Assembly (NCBI RefSeq): GCF_016801865.2
Contig: NC_068939.1
Coordinates: forward strand, 57,486,694-57,550,693
Direction of reading: 5' to 3'
Length of the DNA stretch: 64,000 nucleotides
Source: Culex pipiens pallens
Taxonomy: Eukaryota; Arthropoda; Insecta; Diptera; Culicidae
Shown here: positions 1 through 11,189 of the stretch, piece by piece
How positions within the stretch are numbered: position 1 is the stretch's first letter
Layout: each line of letters starts with the position of its first letter
The notes under the pieces: model-generated
Seen by the model: only the letters and a program-made list of their open reading frames with translations
Database searches by the model: none
What the model was told of the DNA's origin: nothing
Position numbers and translations under genes: made by a program

Positions 1-903
1 AGAATTTTAGAATTTTAGAATTTTAGAATTTTAGAATTTTAGAATTTTAGAATTTTAGAATTTTAGAATTTTAGAATTTTAGAATTTTAGAATTTTAGAA
101 TTTTAGAATTTTAGAATTTTAGAATTTTAGAATTTTAGAATTTTAGAATTTTAGAATTTTAGAATTTTAGAATTTTAGAATTTTAGAATTTTAGAATTTT
201 AGAATTTTAGAATTTTAGAATTTTAGAATTTTAGAATTTTAGAATTTTAGAATTTTAGAATTTTAGAATTTTAGAATTTTAGAATTTTAGAATTTTAGAA
301 TTTTAGAATTTTAGAATTTTAGAATTTTAGAATTTTAGAATTTTAGAATTTTAGAATTTTAGAATTTTAGAATTTTAGAATTTTAGAATTTTAGAATTTT
401 AGAATTTTAGAATTTTAGAGTTTTAGAGTTTTAGAATTTTAGAATTTTAGAATTTTAGAATTTTAGAATTTTAGAATTTTAGAATTTTAGAATTTTAGAA
501 TTTTAGAATATTAGAATTTTAGAATTTTAGAATTTTAGAATTTTAGAATTTTAGAATTTTAGAATTTTAGAATTTTAGAATTTCAGAATTTTAGAATTTT
601 AGAGTTTTAGAATTTTAGAATTTTAGAATTTTAGAATTTTAGAATTTTAGAATTTTAGAATTTTAGAATTTTAGAATATTAGAATTTTAGAATTTTAGAA
701 TTTTAGAATTTTAGAATTTTAGAATTTTAGAATTTTAGAATTTTAGAATTTTAGAGTTTTAGAATTTTAGAATTTTAGAATTTTAGAATTTTAGAATTTT
801 AGATTTCTAGAATTCTAGAATTTTAGAATTTCAGAATTTCAGATTTGTAGTTTAGAACCTTAGAATTTCAGAACATAGTAATGGTAGAAGTTTAGAATTT
901 TGT
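1..903. repeat. Octamer satellite (AGAATTTT)n
   Basis: An 8-bp unit, AGAATTTT, is repeated about 100 times with very few changes up to about 800, then decays into variants (AGATTTCT, AGAATTTC) and ends near 903. The window starts inside the array, so its true length is unknown. The homogeneity of the first 750 bp suggests recent expansion. Confidence 0.97.
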
Positions 904-943
904 GTCGAATTGTTTCAATTAACTTTTTCGTATCTACGCATAG

Positions 944-1060
944 TGCCACCCGAATTTGAACTCAACACACCAACCACTAGCCAAAGGGCGAAGGTCCGAA
1001 TTGTTATGACTACTCCGAACACCGCATCAGCTGATCCTGTAATTGAATATGATAACACGA
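944..1060 (+). CDS. Candidate upstream coding exon of the spliced gene
   Basis: A pyrimidine-rich tract ending CTACGCATAG precedes 944 and a strong donor GTGAGT follows 1060. The 117-bp interval is open in the frame that joins, in phase 1, to the acceptor at 1320 (CTAACACAG). The predicted segment is Thr/Pro/Asn-rich like the next exon, which supports joining them. If true, the ATG at 1260 is intronic and the real start lies upstream of this exon, possibly beyond the satellite at the window edge. Confidence 0.45.
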
Positions 1061-4000
1061 GTGAGTCATTGGTATTATTTTTATTTCATAGAAACGCACA
1101 GAGTTCCATTTTGAGGTAAATAAGTATTTGATAGAAATGTTTTATTGTTTGTTGTCAATGTTTTGTTGATTATTCTCATTGTTGCCCATTGTATGTATAT
1201 ATCATGTCTATTACCCTGTAAGTTTTGTAACTTTTTATTTTATTTAACATAACCTCAAAATGGGCTCCATTTTGCAACTAATTATGAAGATTATTAACGA
1301 TAGAAATCCTTCTAACACAGCCACTGAACAGGAATCAATCCTGGATCCGATCGAGACAGAAATGAGTCCCGGCACCAGCACTCCAAAACCAGGTCAACCA
1401 GCAAACCAGAACTCATCCGCATCGCAACCCACTAATTCAGATCTTCGTAAGAATTTAACGCAAACAATGAAAAATAGTCCTACAAACAATCCGAAATCAA
1501 AAAATGCATACTTCATATTTGAAATCGTTAAATTTATGCTACATGATAAACATTGAATGCTTCGTGTTTTTGGGACTATATTTCATTTTATTTTATTTTT
1601 TGTTCGGACCATTCTTCATCAACTCATACAGCAGTTGCGCCAATTCCTCTAAGATTTGCGAGAGACTTATCCTAAGGGTTATTACGTCCCATATGATGAA
1701 ATTTTGTTATCTCTTGCTTTGGGGAATTCTCTACCAAAACCTGAAATGGATTTAATTTAATTTGTTTGATTTGGTTCAAACTTTGTAAGGTGCCCATGAC
1801 CAAAGAAGTGTCATTGGTTTACCCATACAAGGTGCCATACAATTTTGGCAGCTGTCCATACAAAGATGGTACGTAAATATTCGAAAATTTGAAAGTTTCT
1901 GAACTTTTCCAAAAAAATATTCCCAGGAATAGGCAATCATGGGCACCATTTTAAAAATCGCAAAACTGGAAGTTTTCAGTTAAAATAAAATATTAGGCTA
2001 ATATATCTTGAAAACGAGGCTTTATTTTTTTTGACTATTTTTAAAATCAAATTGTTGCAGGATTGGGTCCGTAAGTTTGACAATTTTGGTATAATAAGAC
2101 TACAAGTTTGATGGTTGCTGTGCTTCCTAAATTTATTTTTCTAGAAAACACAATTTTTCAAAAAAAACTTAATTTAAAATCAAAAACATGTTTTATTGTT
2201 CCTCGATTAGTCGATTTCTTCAAAAGCTACAGATTTTCGAATATTACGTATATGGTTTCTTTGGTCAGAGGACCCCCAAAGTATAAGCCAAATAAAAAAA
2301 AATAGTCTCTTTTCATTTTTTGCAATTAAAAATAATTAAATGGCAGCTCAAAATGGTGCTGAGATAGACACTTCTCGCATTACGAAATGATTCACGCAAA
2401 TCTCAGATGGACTGGGGCAACTTTTTTCCGATTTCATGTGAGTTGACGGAGAATTAACCAATATGAATATACAACAAAATTAAACGTAATTTTTATAGAA
2501 AAAATCATCCGAGGAACCTACCGCCTCGTCATGGATAAATCAAAAAAACAGGAAGAGCGACTGGAACGGATAGAGAAATTGCTAATCCCACCAAAAAAGC
2601 AGAAGTCTCCCGAACCTCGACTCCTTTGGCCCGTTCCAGACCGGAGCCAGCTTGACCTGATCGAGGCAAAGCTGGCCGACAATGACAATTTCGTCAAGGA
2701 TTCTCTTATGGAAATTTGGGAACGTGCAGATAAATGCGACCTGTATAAATTTGTTTCTACAAATTTACGAAACCTGTTGCGAAAAGCCGGACGCTGGACG
2801 TGGACAGGAAAGCCATCCAACGCAAAGCCAGACGCACCTAAGTCTGAGTGCGCGCAGGCTTTGAAGAGTGTGGGTTTACTGAAAGGTGAGTAGCATTTTT
2901 TTCAAATATAATTCCATAATTTCAAACCCACTTAAAATCACCTCAATGAATTTCATCCTTTTTGCACCTGTGCGACTCATTATTGGATATTTCCAACGAA
3001 TCTAAATTATTAAAGATGTGACAACCCTATCAAAACTTATTACTACTGAGCAATTCTCCACGAAATCGTTCCTTTTTTTAGAACTTTTTTTTTAATCCGG
3101 CTGAAACTTTTTTCGGTAAGCCCAAAGAAGCCATTTTGCATCATTTGTTTGTCCATATAATTTTCCTTACAAATTTGGCATCTGTCAATACAAAAATGAT
3201 GCATAAAAGTTTAAAAATCTGTATCTTTTGAAGGAATTTTTTGATCGATTTGGTGTCTTCGGTAAAGTTGTTGGTATGGATAAGGACTACACTGATACAC
3301 AGTAAAAAAAATTTGGTGATTTTTTACTTAAGTTTTTGTCACTAAAACTTGATTTGCAAAAAAAAACACTATTTTTATTTTTTTATATATTTTAGGGGAC
3401 ATCAAATACCAACTTTTCAGAAATTTCCAGGTTGTGCAAAAAATCTTTTACCGAGTTATGCATTTTTTAATCAATACTGATTTTTTCGATAAATCGAAAT
3501 ATTGGTAGCAAAAATGTTTTAACTTATTTTTTAGATGTTAAATCAAATTTGCAATTAAAAAGTACTTAAGTGAAATTTTGATGAAGTGCACCGTTTTCAA
3601 GTTATAGCTATTTTTAGGTAACTTGTTTGAAAATAGTCGCAGTTTTTCATTTTTGTTGCAGTTGCACATGTTTGCCCACTTTTGTAAAAAATATTTTTGA
3701 AATGCTGAGAAAATTCTCTATATTTGCGTTTTTGAAACTTTATTGATACGACCCTTAGTTGCTGAGATATTGCCATGCAAAGGTTTAAAAACAGGAAAAT
3801 TTATGTTTTCCAAGTCTCAACCAAACAACCCACCATTTTCTATCGTCGATTTCTCAACAACTTACAATGTACAATGTTAAAATAGGAAACAGTAGTGTAA
3901 TTTTCCAATCTTTCCGATTTTTTTTCAAAATTTTTAAACCTAGATTAACATTTTAAAAGGATATATTAATATTGAATGTTTGACCCTTTTGAAATATTAG

Positions 4001-4708
4001 TGTTGATTTAAAATTTTTGAAAATATTGTTTTAGAAAAGATCGGAAAATTTCACGAATGTTTCATATTTTAAAATTGTAAATCGGACCATTAGTTGAAAA
4101 TATAGATTTTTCTCAGCTATTCAAAAATTTTTTTTTTCAAAAGTAGGCAAACATGGGCACTAATTTTATAAAAATGAAAAACTGCGACTATTTTCAAAAA
4201 AGTTACCTAAAAATGGCTATAACTTCAAAACGGAAATTTATTAAAAGTTATTTAAAGTTTTTTTTCCCATTTTTTTTTTAACCGCGCATCATTTTTTTTC
4301 AGTGTAGTCTGTATCCATACCTACAACTTTGCCAAAGACACCAAATCGACCAAAAAATTCCTTCAAAAGAAACAGATTTTTGAATTTTCATGCATTCTTT
4401 TTGTATGGACAGCTGCCAAATTTGTATGGAAAATAATATGGACAAAAAAGTTTCAGTCGGATTAAAAAATACAAAAAAAAATCGGACGACCAAAATCTGA
4501 GAGAACTGGTCTACTTTAGTTTAATTAATACACTTTTTTATACCCTTTTTTATTCGCAGATTTGGCCATATCCATCTTTAACACATCGGAAAAAGATGTT
4601 GTTAGTGTGTGTATGCGGACACTTTCCAACACTAACGATATTAATCGCAAAAATGCATTGAAAAAAGGAGCGATCAATGCACAAGTGGCAGGTCCATCTG
4701 ATCATTGA
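944..4708 (+). CDS. Spliced gene for a small basic protein, possibly DUF4806-like
   Basis: Unrecognised by name. Exons proposed: 944-1060 (5' part may lie upstream), 1321-1446, 2499-2885 and 4560-4708, ending at TGA 4706-4708; a non-coding last exon follows at 4881. Every junction has GT-AG ends and all phases agree. If translation instead starts at ATG 1260, with that exon running to 1446, the product is 240 residues. In that numbering: Ser/Thr/Pro/Asn-rich residues 20-60, a short charged coiled-coil-like stretch 78-91, a basic Pro/Lys linker, then 111-191 with IEAKL at 117-121 and WTWTGK at 162-167. That spacing recalls DUF4806, a domain of unknown function in many insect and transposon-associated proteins. 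The resemblance is from memory and uncertain. Exons are clearly richer in G+C than their introns. The last long intron contains a foldback element. Function and expression are unknown. Confidence 0.6.
1260..1446 (+). CDS. Second exon (or first exon from ATG 1260)
   Basis: Open from ATG 1260, ending at donor C|GTAAGA at 1447. The part from 1321 is common to both models. The last base plus the first two of the next exon make CAA (Gln), keeping the frame. The reading frame runs on past the donor into AT-rich sequence, which reads as intron. Low-complexity Pro/Ser/Thr content suggests a disordered N-terminal region. Confidence 0.55.
1447..2498 (+). other. Intron with repeat fragments
   Basis: GTAAGA donor, TTTTTATAG acceptor. 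It contains a fragment of the large foldback family at about 1740-2010 (shares the cattggttYacccatac and ttggcagctgtccatac blocks with 54.4 and 58.5 kb) and another at about 2300-2470 (shares ttcacgcaaatc and gagaatta blocks with 25.4 kb). No other coding signal seen. Confidence 0.5.
2499..2885 (+). CDS. Main coding exon of the spliced gene
   Basis: A 387-bp exon (a multiple of three) entered and left in phase 1, between TTTTTATAG and GTGAGT. It is open throughout, with strong Lys/Arg/Glu content and balanced codon use unlike the AT-rich flanks. It encodes the charged helix, the Pro/Lys linker, and most of the region containing IEAKL and WTWTGK. The antisense ORF over 2518-2820 is a shadow. 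Confidence 0.7.
2886..4559 (+). other. Long intron containing a foldback element
   Basis: Donor GTGAGT at 2886, acceptor TTTATTCGCAG at 4559. Most of the intron is a foldback element described separately. Intron length is therefore mainly transposon-derived. Confidence 0.6.
3045..4515. mobile_element. Foldback element in host intron
   Basis: The left arm (about 3045-3760) and right arm (about 3800-4515) are imperfect inverted copies: the left block containing tttggtgtcttcgg returns inverted in the right arm as ccaaagacaccaaatcg, and ttgtttgtccatataa has its inverted counterpart near 4430. The ends carry CAATTCTC and CAGTTCTC. It belongs to the same family as 22.89-24.28 and, more distantly, 58.4-60.4 kb. 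No transposase ORF. Exact target duplication not resolved. Confidence 0.75.
4560..4708 (+). CDS. Last coding exon, stop at 4706-4708
   Basis: Starts after TTCGCAG. The incoming phase-1 G plus AT gives Asp, and 48 further codons run to TGA. One base after the stop lies a strong donor, GAG|GTATGC, so the gene continues as a spliced 3' UTR. Because the stop is within 2 nt of the junction, nonsense-mediated decay would not be expected. A weaker donor at GGCAG|GTCCAT (exon end 4690) would bypass the stop; see findings. Confidence 0.6.
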
Positions 4709-4880
4709 GGTATGCTACAAAACAAAATATTTCTTATTAATTTCAAAGGTCAAACATGGACTCGTTTAAATTTAAATTTGAGTTCTTAAACTAAAACAAA
4801 AAAAAAATAAATACCTATGAAGTCACCCCAGATTAATTGAAATTTTGCTTATTTTGTTTTCTTATGCTTCTCTCCTCCAG

Positions 4881-5015
4881 CTACCTTCATCCCGTATGCA
4901 GCGCCGTCGAATCAGGTGTTGCAGCGCCAGTCATCGCCGACATTTACAGTCACGTTCATCATATTTCCATAAGTTGTATTAGTAAGGAGTGCTTAAAATA
5001 AAATATTTTTTCAAT
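4881..5015 (+). other. Terminal 3' exon, copy 1, with poly(A) signal
   Basis: Preceded by a long pyrimidine tract and TCTCCTCCAG at 4880. AATAAA lies at 4997-5002. The G+C-rich first 100 bp stand out from the surroundings. It is probably untranslated if the TGA at 4706 is used. Confidence 0.55.
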
Positions 5016-5389
5016 ATCATACGTAAAGATGGGGCAAATAGGGACTTTATGAAGTAACAAACTAGTTCCTTAACTAAAACAAAACCAAAAAGTATATCAT
5101 GTACTCAGTTCTCTTTTCAAGTGTAGTCCCTATTCACCCCAGAATGATTTTAGATAGTTTAAAATACTTTTTTCCGATGTCATACACAAAGATGGGGCAA
5201 ATAGGGACTTTATGAAGTAACAAACTAGTTCCTTAACTAAAACAAAACCAAAAAGTATATCATGTACTCAGTTCTCTTGTAAAGTGTAGTCCCTATTCAC
5301 CCCAGAATGATTTCAGATAGTTTAAAATATTGTTTGCCGATGTCATACACAAAGATGGGGCAAATAGGGACTTTATGAACTAAAACAAA

Positions 5390-5556
<167 letters not shown>

Positions 5557-5646
5557 CTAAGTTCCAATTTAATGTGTAGTCCCTATTCACACCCCAGAAT
5601 AATTGAAATTTTGCTTATTTTGTTTTCTTTTGCTTCTCTCCTCCAG

Positions 5647-5785
5647 CTACCTTCATCCCGTATGCAGCGCCGTCGAATCAGGTGTTGCAGCGCCATTCAT
5701 CGCCGACATTTACAGTCACGTTCATCATATTTCCATAAGTTGTATTAGTAAGGAGTGCTTAAAATAAAATATTTTTTCAATATCA
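5647..5785 (+). repeat. Terminal exon, copy 2, within satellite
   Basis: Near-identical copy of the 4881 exon, including pyrimidine tract, CCTCCAG acceptor and AATAAA. It differs by a CATTC for CAGTC change early on. It lies 766 bp downstream of copy 1, flanked on both sides by 163-bp satellite sequence. Confidence 0.85.
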
Positions 5786-5993
5786 TACGTAAAGATGGGG
5801 CAAATAGGGACTATATAAAGTAACAAACTAGTTCCTTAACTAAAACAAAACCAAAAAGTATATCATGTACTCAGTTCTCTTTTAAAGTGTTGTCCCTATT
5901 CACCCCAGAATGATTTCAGATAGTTTAAAATATTGTTTGCCGATGTCATACACAAAGATGGGGCAAATAGGGACTTTATGAACTAAAACAAAA

Positions 5994-5997
<4 letters not shown>

Positions 5998-6027
<30 letters not shown>
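5998..6027. repeat. (AT)n microsatellite, second copy
   Basis: About 15 AT units, in the same position relative to exon copy 3 as 5398-5556 is to exon copy 2. It shows that repeat and exon were duplicated together. Confidence 0.95.
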
Positions 6028-6028
<1 letters not shown>

Positions 6029-6115
6029 TAAGTTCCAATTTAATGTGTAGTCCCTATTCACCCCAGAATAATTGAAATTTTGCTTATTTTGTTTTCTTTT
6101 GCTTCTCTCCTCCAG

Positions 6116-6252
6116 CTACCTTCATCCCGTATGCAGCGCCGTCGAATCAGGTGTTGCAGCGCCAGTCATCGCCGACATTTACAAGTTCAAGTTCATCATA
6201 TTTCCATAAGTTGTATTAGTAAGGAGTGCTTAAAATAAAATATTTTTTCAAT
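6116..6252 (+). repeat. Terminal exon, copy 3, within satellite
   Basis: Third copy with intact acceptor and AATAAA. The segment around 6180-6195 is two bases longer than in copies 1 and 2 (acaagttcaagttc for acagtcacgttc), which would shift any reading frame and argues for a non-coding role. Confidence 0.85.
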
Positions 6253-9200
6253 ATCATACGTAAAGATGGGGCAAATAGGGACTTTATGAAGTAACAAACT
6301 AGTTCCTTAACTAAAACAAAACCAAAAAGCATATCATGTACTCAGCTGTCTTGTAAAGTGTAGTCCCTATTCACCCCAGAATGATTTCAGATAGTTTAAA
6401 ATATTGTTTGCCGATGTCATACACAAAGATGGGGCAAATAGGGACTTTATGAAGTAACAAACTAGTTACTAAACTAAAACAAAACAAAAAAGCATATCAT
6501 GTACTCAGTTCTCTTTTAAAGTGTTGTCCCTATTCACCCCAGAATGATATAGGATAGTTTAAAATAATGTTTGCCGATGTCATACACAAAAATGGGGCAA
6601 ATAGGGACTATATGAAGTAACAAACTAGTTCCTTAACTAAAACAAATCCAAAAAGCATACCATGTACTCAGTTCTCTTTTTTAAAGTGTTGTCCCTATTC
6701 ACCCCAGAATGATTTCAGATAGTTTAAAATATTGTTTGCCGATGTCATACACAAAAATGGGGCAAATAGGGACTATATAAAGTAACAAACTAGTTACTAA
6801 ACTAAAACAAATCCAAAAAGCATACCATGTACTCAGTTCTCTTGTAAAGTGTAGTCCCTATTCACCCCAGAATGATTTCAGATAGTTTAAAATATTGTTT
6901 GCCGATGTCATACACAAAGATGGGGCAAATAGGGACTTTATGAAGTAACAAACTAGTTACTAAACTAAAACAAAACCAAAAATCATACCATGTACTCAGT
7001 TCTCTTGTAAAGTGTAGTCCCTATTCACCCCAGAATGATTTCAGATAGTTTAAAATATTGTTTGCCGATGTCATACACAAAAATGGGGCAAATAGGGACT
7101 ATATAAAGTAACAAACTAGTTACTAAACTAAAACAAAACCAAAAAGCATACCATGTACTCAGTTCTCTTTTTTAAAGTGTTGTCCCTATTCACCCCAGAA
7201 TGATTTCAGATAGTTTAAAATATTGTTTGCCAATGTCATACACAAAAATGGGGCAAATAGGGACTATATAAAGTAACAAACTAGTTACTAAACTAAAACA
7301 AATCCAAAAAGCATACCATGTACTCAGCTCTCTTGTATAGTGTAGTCCCTATTCACCCCAGAATGATTTCAGATAGTTTAAAATATTGTTTGCCAATGTC
7401 ATACACAAAAATGGGGCAAATAGGGACTATATAAAGTAACAAACTAGTTACTAAACTAAAACAAAACCAAAAAGCATACCATGTACTCAGTTCTCTTGTA
7501 AAGTGTAGTCCCTATTCACCCCAGAATGATTTCAGATAGTTTAAAATATTGTTTGCCAATGTCATACACAAAAATGGGGCAAATAGGGACTATATAAAGT
7601 AACAAACTAGTTACTAAACTAAAACAAATCCAAAAAGCATACCATGTACTCAGCTCTCTTGTTAAGTGTAGTCCCTATTTACCCCAGAATGATTTCAGAT
7701 AGTTTAAAATATTGTTTGCCGATGTCATACACAAAGATGGGGCAAATAGGGACTTTATGAAGTAACAAACTAGTTACTAAACTAAAACAAAACCAAAAAG
7801 CATACCATGTACTCAGTTCTCTTGTAAAGTGTAGTCCCTATTCACCCCAGAATGATTTCAGATAGTTTAAAATATTGTTTGCCGATGTCATACACAAAAA
7901 TGGGGCAAATAGGGACTATATAAAGTAACAAACTAGTTACTAAACTAAAACAAAACCAAAAAGCATACCATGTACTCAGTTCTCTTTTTTAAAGTGTTGT
8001 CCCTATTCACCCCAGAATGATTTCAGATAGTTTAAAATATTGTTTGCCAATGTCATACACAAAAATGGGGCAAATAGGGACTATATAAAGTAACAAACTA
8101 GTTACTAAACTAAAACAAATCCAAAAAGCATACCATGTACTCAGCTCTCTTGTATAGTGTAGTCCCTATTCACCCCAGAATGATTTCAGATAGTTTAAAA
8201 TATTGTTTGCCAATGTCATACACAAAAATGGGGCAAATAGGGACTATATAAAGTAACAAACTAGTTACTAAACTAAAACAAATCCAAAAAGCATACCATG
8301 TACTCAGCTCTCTTGTATAGTGTAGTCCCTATTCACCCCAGAATGATTTCAGATAGTTTAAAATATTGTTTGCCAATGTCATACACAAAAATGGGGCAAA
8401 TAGGGACTATATAAAGTAACAAACTAGTTACTAAACTAAAACAAAACCAAAAAGCATACCATGTACTCAGTTCTCTTGTAAAGTGTAGTCCCTATTCACC
8501 CCAGAATGATTTCAGATAGTTTAAAATATTGTTTGCCGATGTCATACACAAACATGGGGCAAATAGGGACTATATAAAGTAACAAACTAGTTACTAAACT
8601 AAAACAAATCCAAAAAGCATACCATGTACTCAGCTCTCTTGTATAGTGTAGTCCCTATTCACCCCAGAATGATTTCAGATAGTTTAAAATATTGTTTGCC
8701 AATGTCATACACAAAAATGGGGCAAATAGGGACTATATAAAGTAACAAACTAGTTACTAAACTAAAACAAATCCAAAAAGCATACCATGTACTCAGCTCT
8801 CTTGTATAGTGTAGTCCCTATTCACCCCAGAATGATTTCAGATAGTTTAAAATATTGTTTGCCAATGTCATACACAAAAATGGGGCAAATAGGGACTATA
8901 TAAAGTAACAAACTAGTTACTAAACTAAAACAAAACCAAAAAGCATACCATGTACTCAGTTCTCTTGTAAAGTGTAGTCCCTATTCACCCCAGAATGATT
9001 TCAGATAGTTTAAAATATTGTTTGCCGATGTCATACACAAACATGGGGCAAATAGGGACTATATAAAGTAACAAACTAGTTACTAAACTAAAACAAATCC
9101 AAAAAGCATACCATGTACTCAGCTCTCTTGTATAGTGTAGTCCCTATTCACCCCAGAATGATTTCAGATAGTTTAAAATATTGTTTGCCAATGTCATACA

Positions 9201-9480
9201 CAAAAATGGGGCAAATAGGGACTATATAAAGTAACAAACTAGTTACTAAACTAAAACAAAACCAAAAAGCATACCATGTACTCAGTTCTCTTGTAAAGTG
9301 TAGTCCCTATTCACCCCAGAATGATTTCAGATAGTTTAAAATACTTTTTTTCCGATTTCATTTACAAGGATGGGGCAAATAGGAAATTTAAACAAAAACA
9401 AAACAAAAACATGCCAGTTCTAATTTAATGAGTAGTCCCTATTCACCCCATTATTTTTTAAGATTGTGTCAAATATTCTT

Positions 9481-9917
9481 TCCCGATGGCATTTCCGGCG
9501 AGCTCGAGCGCCGGGCAATCAGCTTAGTCTAACCAGTCTTAGTACGTTGTTTACCTTAATAAGTGTATTTATAGTTTAAACCGTTTTTTATAATTTCCGC
9601 ATAATAAATAATAATTCAATTGAAAACTTGTTGTTTTTTTTCGTACAATCCTCCAAAACGAAAAAGAAAACCAGCCAGAAAAATGAAGAAGAAGAAGAAG
9701 CTCCTGTCAAAAGCAACCCGTCCATTCCGTTTCGATTCCGTTTGAATTCCGCTTGAACCGATTTGCGGCGAAAAGTCAAACGGAACCGGTTGTTGCGTTT
9801 GAAACGGAATACGGTTTAGAATCTAAAACGAACACTGTTTAGAATTCGAATCGAACTTTTTTCGCTCAAGTGGAATTCTAAACGGAATTCAAACGGAACG
9901 CTCTAAGTGGGTTGTAG
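9481..9917. other. Unassigned sequence with AAACGGAATTC-like motifs
   Basis: After a short G+C-rich patch (9487-9540) and AT-rich sequence, 9720-9900 repeats short motifs such as gtttgaattccg, aaacggaata and aaacggaattc in both orientations. No ORF of note. It may be the 5' part of the retroelement whose ORF1 remnant follows. Confidence 0.35.
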
Positions 9918-10259
9918 CGTCCACTCTGTAGGCACCCTAAGACTTCGAGCTCGAACGCAGCAGCATCGACCAAACCAGCGTTCCCTCCCGGTTGGGGAGA
10001 TTCGTACGCTAGAGTAGCCGCTTCTGGGGCCGGTACTTCCCCGGGACAAGCTGATGTTATCGGTGATGATCTCTTTACGCTTCCCGAGTTTTTCGCCCTT
10101 GCTGGAGAGATGCTTACGCGTTCTCGTGCCTGCCAGAACAAGGCAGATCAATTCCAAGCTTTTAGTGAGCTGATGATGAAGTACATCTACAACAAAAGTA
10201 CATCTAAAATTTTTCCTTATCTCGCCAAATCAATTGTTAGAATATCCAATTACATCTAA
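9918..10259 (+). pseudogene. C-terminal fragment of a non-LTR retrotransposon ORF1 protein
   Basis: Open for 113 codons to TAA at 10257-10259, with no credible start and a TAG just upstream. The final 60 residues contain LFTLPEFFALAGEML and CQNKADQF followed by a hydrophobic helix. This matches the C-terminal pattern of ORF1 (gag-like, RNA-binding) proteins of mosquito Jockey-clade elements, where a helix ending in Cys-x-x-K-x-x-Q is typical. No zinc knuckles are in the fragment. Instead of ORF2, a short 3' tail and poly(A) follow, so the element is internally deleted or ORF1-only. Clade assignment is from memory. Confidence 0.55.
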
Positions 10260-10360
10260 ATGAATTATAGGGTAAACCATAATTAAAAGGAACTTCAAAA
10301 CTCTATTAGGTTATAAGGAACACGAAATTGTGAATTGATTATTTAGTAATAAAAAAAAAA
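10260..10360 (+). mobile_element. 3' tail and poly(A) of the ORF1 element
   Basis: A short AT-rich tail containing TAATAAA runs into about 12 A at 10349-10360, immediately followed by the tail of a minus-strand SINE. No ORF2 sequence. Confidence 0.4.
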
Positions 10361-10770
10361 AATCAAATTATTCGCTCTACAGCATTGCCTTGGCGTTCTC
10401 GATTGCGAGATTCCTACTCGAAACTAGGTGTTCGAAGGCTTGATTGTTGAGGCAATTGCAAACCTCTTTTTACACCTTAGCTTCCATCCACCCCGGGATT
10501 CGAACTGACGACCTTTGGATTGTGAGTCCAACTGCCTACCAGCGACTCCACCGAGGCAGGACCCAGGGAGACGACTCCTACACCTGGACTGAGCTAACGA
10601 CCTAACCTTTTTTTTTAGTTTAGTCCGGGACCAACATTTACTTCCCTTCCGACGGAAGGCGTGATCAGACAAATCTCGTCTCGAAAAATGCCACCGGGAC
10701 CGTCTGGGATCGAACCCAGGCCGACTGGGTGAGAGGCAATCACGCTTACCCCTACACCACGGTCCCGGCC
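10361..10770 (-). mobile_element. Dimeric tRNA-derived SINE, copy 1
   Basis: On the minus strand it starts CCGGGACCGTGGTGTAGG with a tRNA-Glu-like module: acceptor ends CCGGGACC/GGTCCCGG, loop CTCTCAC (CTC anticodon), box B GGTTCGATCCC. A tRNA-Val-like module follows (stem TTGGA/TCCAA around loop CTCACAA; box B AGTTCGAATCC). It ends gaataatttgatt. A T-run insertion near 10608-10616 distinguishes it from the other copies. Pol III would transcribe an active copy; mobility needs a partner LINE. Confidence 0.9.
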
Positions 10771-10920
10771 ACTAAACACTAATTGAATTGAATTGAGCCT
10801 GGTGATGGGATAATATTTGATCTCATGGGTAGCCCTGAAGAGGCCAAGATTTGGACGACCCTAGTGAACAATCATTTTTTTTAATTAATTAATGCAGTCT
10901 AATTTAATCCACCAATGTGG
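10771..10920. other. Unassigned
   Basis: About 150 bp with no recognisable feature. Confidence 0.4.
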
Positions 10921-11189
10921 TTGATGCCTTCCTCACTTTTTACCAAAAATGAGTAATATGAGTGGTTTGGACACATATTTCAGCTATTTTTTTGAATCCA
11001 GAAAAAAACGTACACACATATAACTTAAGTAATCATAACTCGAGACAAGGTTGCCAGATCTTCAATGTTTTGGACTCATTGGAAAGGTTTTTCGATTACC
11101 TAACCAACGATCGGTCGGATGGTGGATCCGGACATAGTTTACATACATTTAAGTGAGATCCGGCTTCCAAAAAGTGCATCAATATCACT

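Noticed and set aside
1504..1755. 83-codon frame after the second exon
   Set aside because: Lies in the first long intron, AT-rich and Phe/Leu-heavy; begins inside the run-on of the exon frame past a good donor.
10667..10770. Functional tRNA genes at the SINE heads (also 42.8, 50.2, 52.3 and 62.1 kb)
   Set aside because: The tRNA folds are imperfect and embedded in repeated SINE bodies with characteristic tails, so they are SINE heads and not tRNA genes.
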